A stretch of 64,000 nt of DNA from Hoyosella subflava DQS3-9A1 (GTDB taxonomy: Bacteria > Actinomycetota > Actinomycetes > Mycobacteriales > Mycobacteriaceae), in assembly GCF_000214175.1 (NCBI RefSeq), contig NC_015564.1, positions 2,046,001 to 2,110,000 of the forward strand. The letters are read 5' to 3'. The notes under the pieces are model-generated. The model saw only the letters and a program-made list of their open reading frames with translations. It was not told the origin of the DNA and did not search any database. Below, one piece after another: positions 62,788 to 64,000 of the stretch. Every line of letters begins with the position of its first letter. The first letter of the stretch is position 1. The position numbers were made by a program, and so were the translations under genes.

Positions 62788-64000
62788 GTGCCTTTCGCTG
62801 AAGCCGACAAGAAACTGCCTTTGAACCTGCGAAGCCGCAGACTATTTCCGACAACAAACAACGACGATAGCGCCATTGCCGCACCTGCCATCATGGGGTT
62901 CAGCAACCCCGCCGCGGCAACCGGCAGCGCCGCCACGTTGTACGCGAACGCCCAGAACAGATTCCCCTTGATAGTGCGGAGTGTGCGGCGGGAGAGCCGG
63001 ATCGCGTCGACGGCGGCGCTCAGATCAGGCCGGATAAGCGTGAGATCACTCGCGTGTATCGCCACATCCGTGCCCGATCCCATGGCGATGCCCAGGTCGG
63101 ATTGCGCCAGGGCCGCCGCATCGTTGACACCATCGCCGACCATCGCAACGGTGCTGCCTTCCTGCTGCAACCGGGTGATGGTCGACGCTTTGTCCTCGGG
63201 CATGACGCCGGCGATCACGTCATCGATTCCAACGTCGCTGCCGATAGCACGAGCGGTTGTCTCGTTGTCACCGGTGAGCATGATTGTTCGCAACCCGAGT
63301 TCGCGCATCCGTCGGATCGCCGCGGCTGACTCGGGTTTCACCGAGTCGCCGACCACGAGCACTCCGCGGGCGGATCCGTCCCACGCGACCGCGACAGCGG
63401 TGAGGCCCTGCCGTTCCGCAGCGCGTGTGGCCTCGGTGAGAGCAGGCGGCAGTGTCATCCCCGAGTCGGCCAGCATCGCGGGCCTCCCCACCATTGCGAA
63501 TGTTCCGTTCACTTCTCCGCGGACACCAAGCCCGGCAAGGTTCTCGAACTGCTCGACGCCCGGCAGGCTGGATACTTCCTCGCGGGCCGCGGCAGCGATC
63601 GCCCGGGCTATGGGATGTTCGGAATAGTCTTCCAGCGCGCCCGCGTAGCGGAATGCGTCAGCTCGCGTGGTGGAGTCAGCGGTGATGACCTCGCGCAGGG
63701 ACATCTGACCTGAGGTGATCGTGCCTGTCTTATCAAGGACGACGGTGTCTACAGTGCGGGTTGACTCGAGCACCTCAGGCCCCTTGATGAGGATGCCGAG
63801 CTGGGCACCACGTCCCGTCCCGACGAGCAGAGCCGTAGGTGTGGCAAGGCCGAGTGCACAGGGGCAGGCGATGATCAGTACCGCGACCGCAGCGGTGAAC
63901 GCGAACTGGACCGATCCGTCGCGCACCAGCCAGAACACAAAGGCGGCGCTCGCCAGTGCGATCACGAAGGGGACAAACGTGGCGGAGATTCGGTCGGCGA
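62784..64000 (-). CDS. copA: CPC-type Cu(I)-exporting P-type ATPase, C-terminal part
   Basis: The C-terminal ~405 residues of a P1B-1 ATPase; the 5' part is beyond the right edge. Visible: VAVLIIACPCALGLATPTAL (CPC copper site), [58 protein letters not shown], and the last two membrane helices (NPMMAGAAMALSSLFVVGNS then LRLRRF). The frame is open to the window end. It precedes csoR with overlapping ends, so the repressor probably controls its own operon. The CPC site distinguishes it from the CPH ATPase at 57351. Confidence 0.93.
   Translation of the reverse strand, partial: ADRISATFVPFVIALASAAFVFWLVRDGSVQFAFTAAVAVLIIACPCALGLATPTALLVGTGRGAQLGILIKGPEVLESTRTVDTVVLDKTGTITSGQMSLREVITADSTTRADAFRYAGALEDYSEHPIARAIAAAAREEVSSLPGVEQFENLAGLGVRGEVNGTFAMVGRPAMLADSGMTLPPALTEATRAAERQGLTAVAVAWDGSARGVLVVGDSVKPESAAAIRRMRELGLRTIMLTGDNETTARAIGSDVGIDDVIAGVMPEDKASTITRLQQEGSTVAMVGDGVNDAAALAQSDLGIAMGSGTDVAIHASDLTLIRPDLSAAVDAIRLSRRTLRTIKGNLFWAFAYNVAALPVAAAGLLNPMMAGAAMALSSLFVVGNSLRLRRFKGSFLSASAKGT

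Overview
The window is high-GC, densely packed actinobacterial chromosome, most likely from the Mycobacteriales (mycobacteria, Rhodococcus, Hoyosella and relatives). Three things point there: a complete Pup-proteasome locus, gene order in several blocks that resembles the Mycobacterium tuberculosis Rv2065-Rv2122c region as I remember it, and many TANNNT -10 hexamers placed 6-8 bases before start codons, as in leaderless mycobacterial mRNAs. I see no IS element, integrase, CRISPR array, rRNA or tRNA.

Region 1 (1-12227, all +) is a [NiFe]-hydrogenase operon of the actinobacterial high-affinity group 1h (group 5) type. It holds the tail of the small subunit, the large subunit, a NifU-Rieske fusion, the poorly characterised proteins DUF5947, DUF6084, a 475-aa protein, a 39-aa membrane peptide (DUF6893) and DUF6390, a maturation endopeptidase, and hypC, hypF, a second hypC, hypD and hypE. 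hypA and hypB are not in the window. Most junctions overlap by a few bases, so the proteins are probably made in coupled fashion.

Region 2 (12234-20668) holds a TetR regulator with a 54-aa membrane protein whose promoter is covered by a palindrome, then hisE-hisG with a His-rich leader ORF between them, a second TetR, a VOC protein, a thioesterase, a RecB-like nuclease, the tRNA m1A58 methyltransferase trmI, a patatin-like lipase and an APC permease.

Region 3 (20758-30849) holds two arsenate-reductase-type genes (one an ArsR-LMW phosphatase fusion), two SNF2 ATPases of different architecture, a PP2C phosphatase coupled to a gamma-glutamylcyclotransferase-like protein, a SRPBCC protein, an alpha/beta hydrolase and a small membrane protein.

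Region 4 (31163-45319) is the Pup-proteasome system: mpa/arc, dop, pup, prcB, prcA, then pafA, pafB, pafC, followed by tatA, tatC, the helicase helY and a DUF4333 membrane protein. A PAP2 phosphatase sits between prcA and pafA on the other strand. Dop deamidates Pup, PafA ligates it, Mpa unfolds pupylated substrates into the PrcAB core, and PafBC controls the DNA-damage response.

Region 5 (45383-57290) holds an aldehyde dehydrogenase, a 5'-3' exonuclease, an M24 peptidase, a DsbA-like membrane protein, an F420/PPOX-fold protein, an SDR, cobL-cobM-cobK, a DUF218 protein, a Tat-exported DUF1906 protein, a GNAT acetyltransferase and a YdjM-like membrane protein.

Region 6 (57304-64000) is metal homeostasis around cobalamin genes: a CsoR-type operator, a CPH-type copper ATPase coupled to a beta-propeller lipoprotein, cobIJ-cobH on the minus strand, csoR, and a CPC-type copper ATPase that runs off the right edge.
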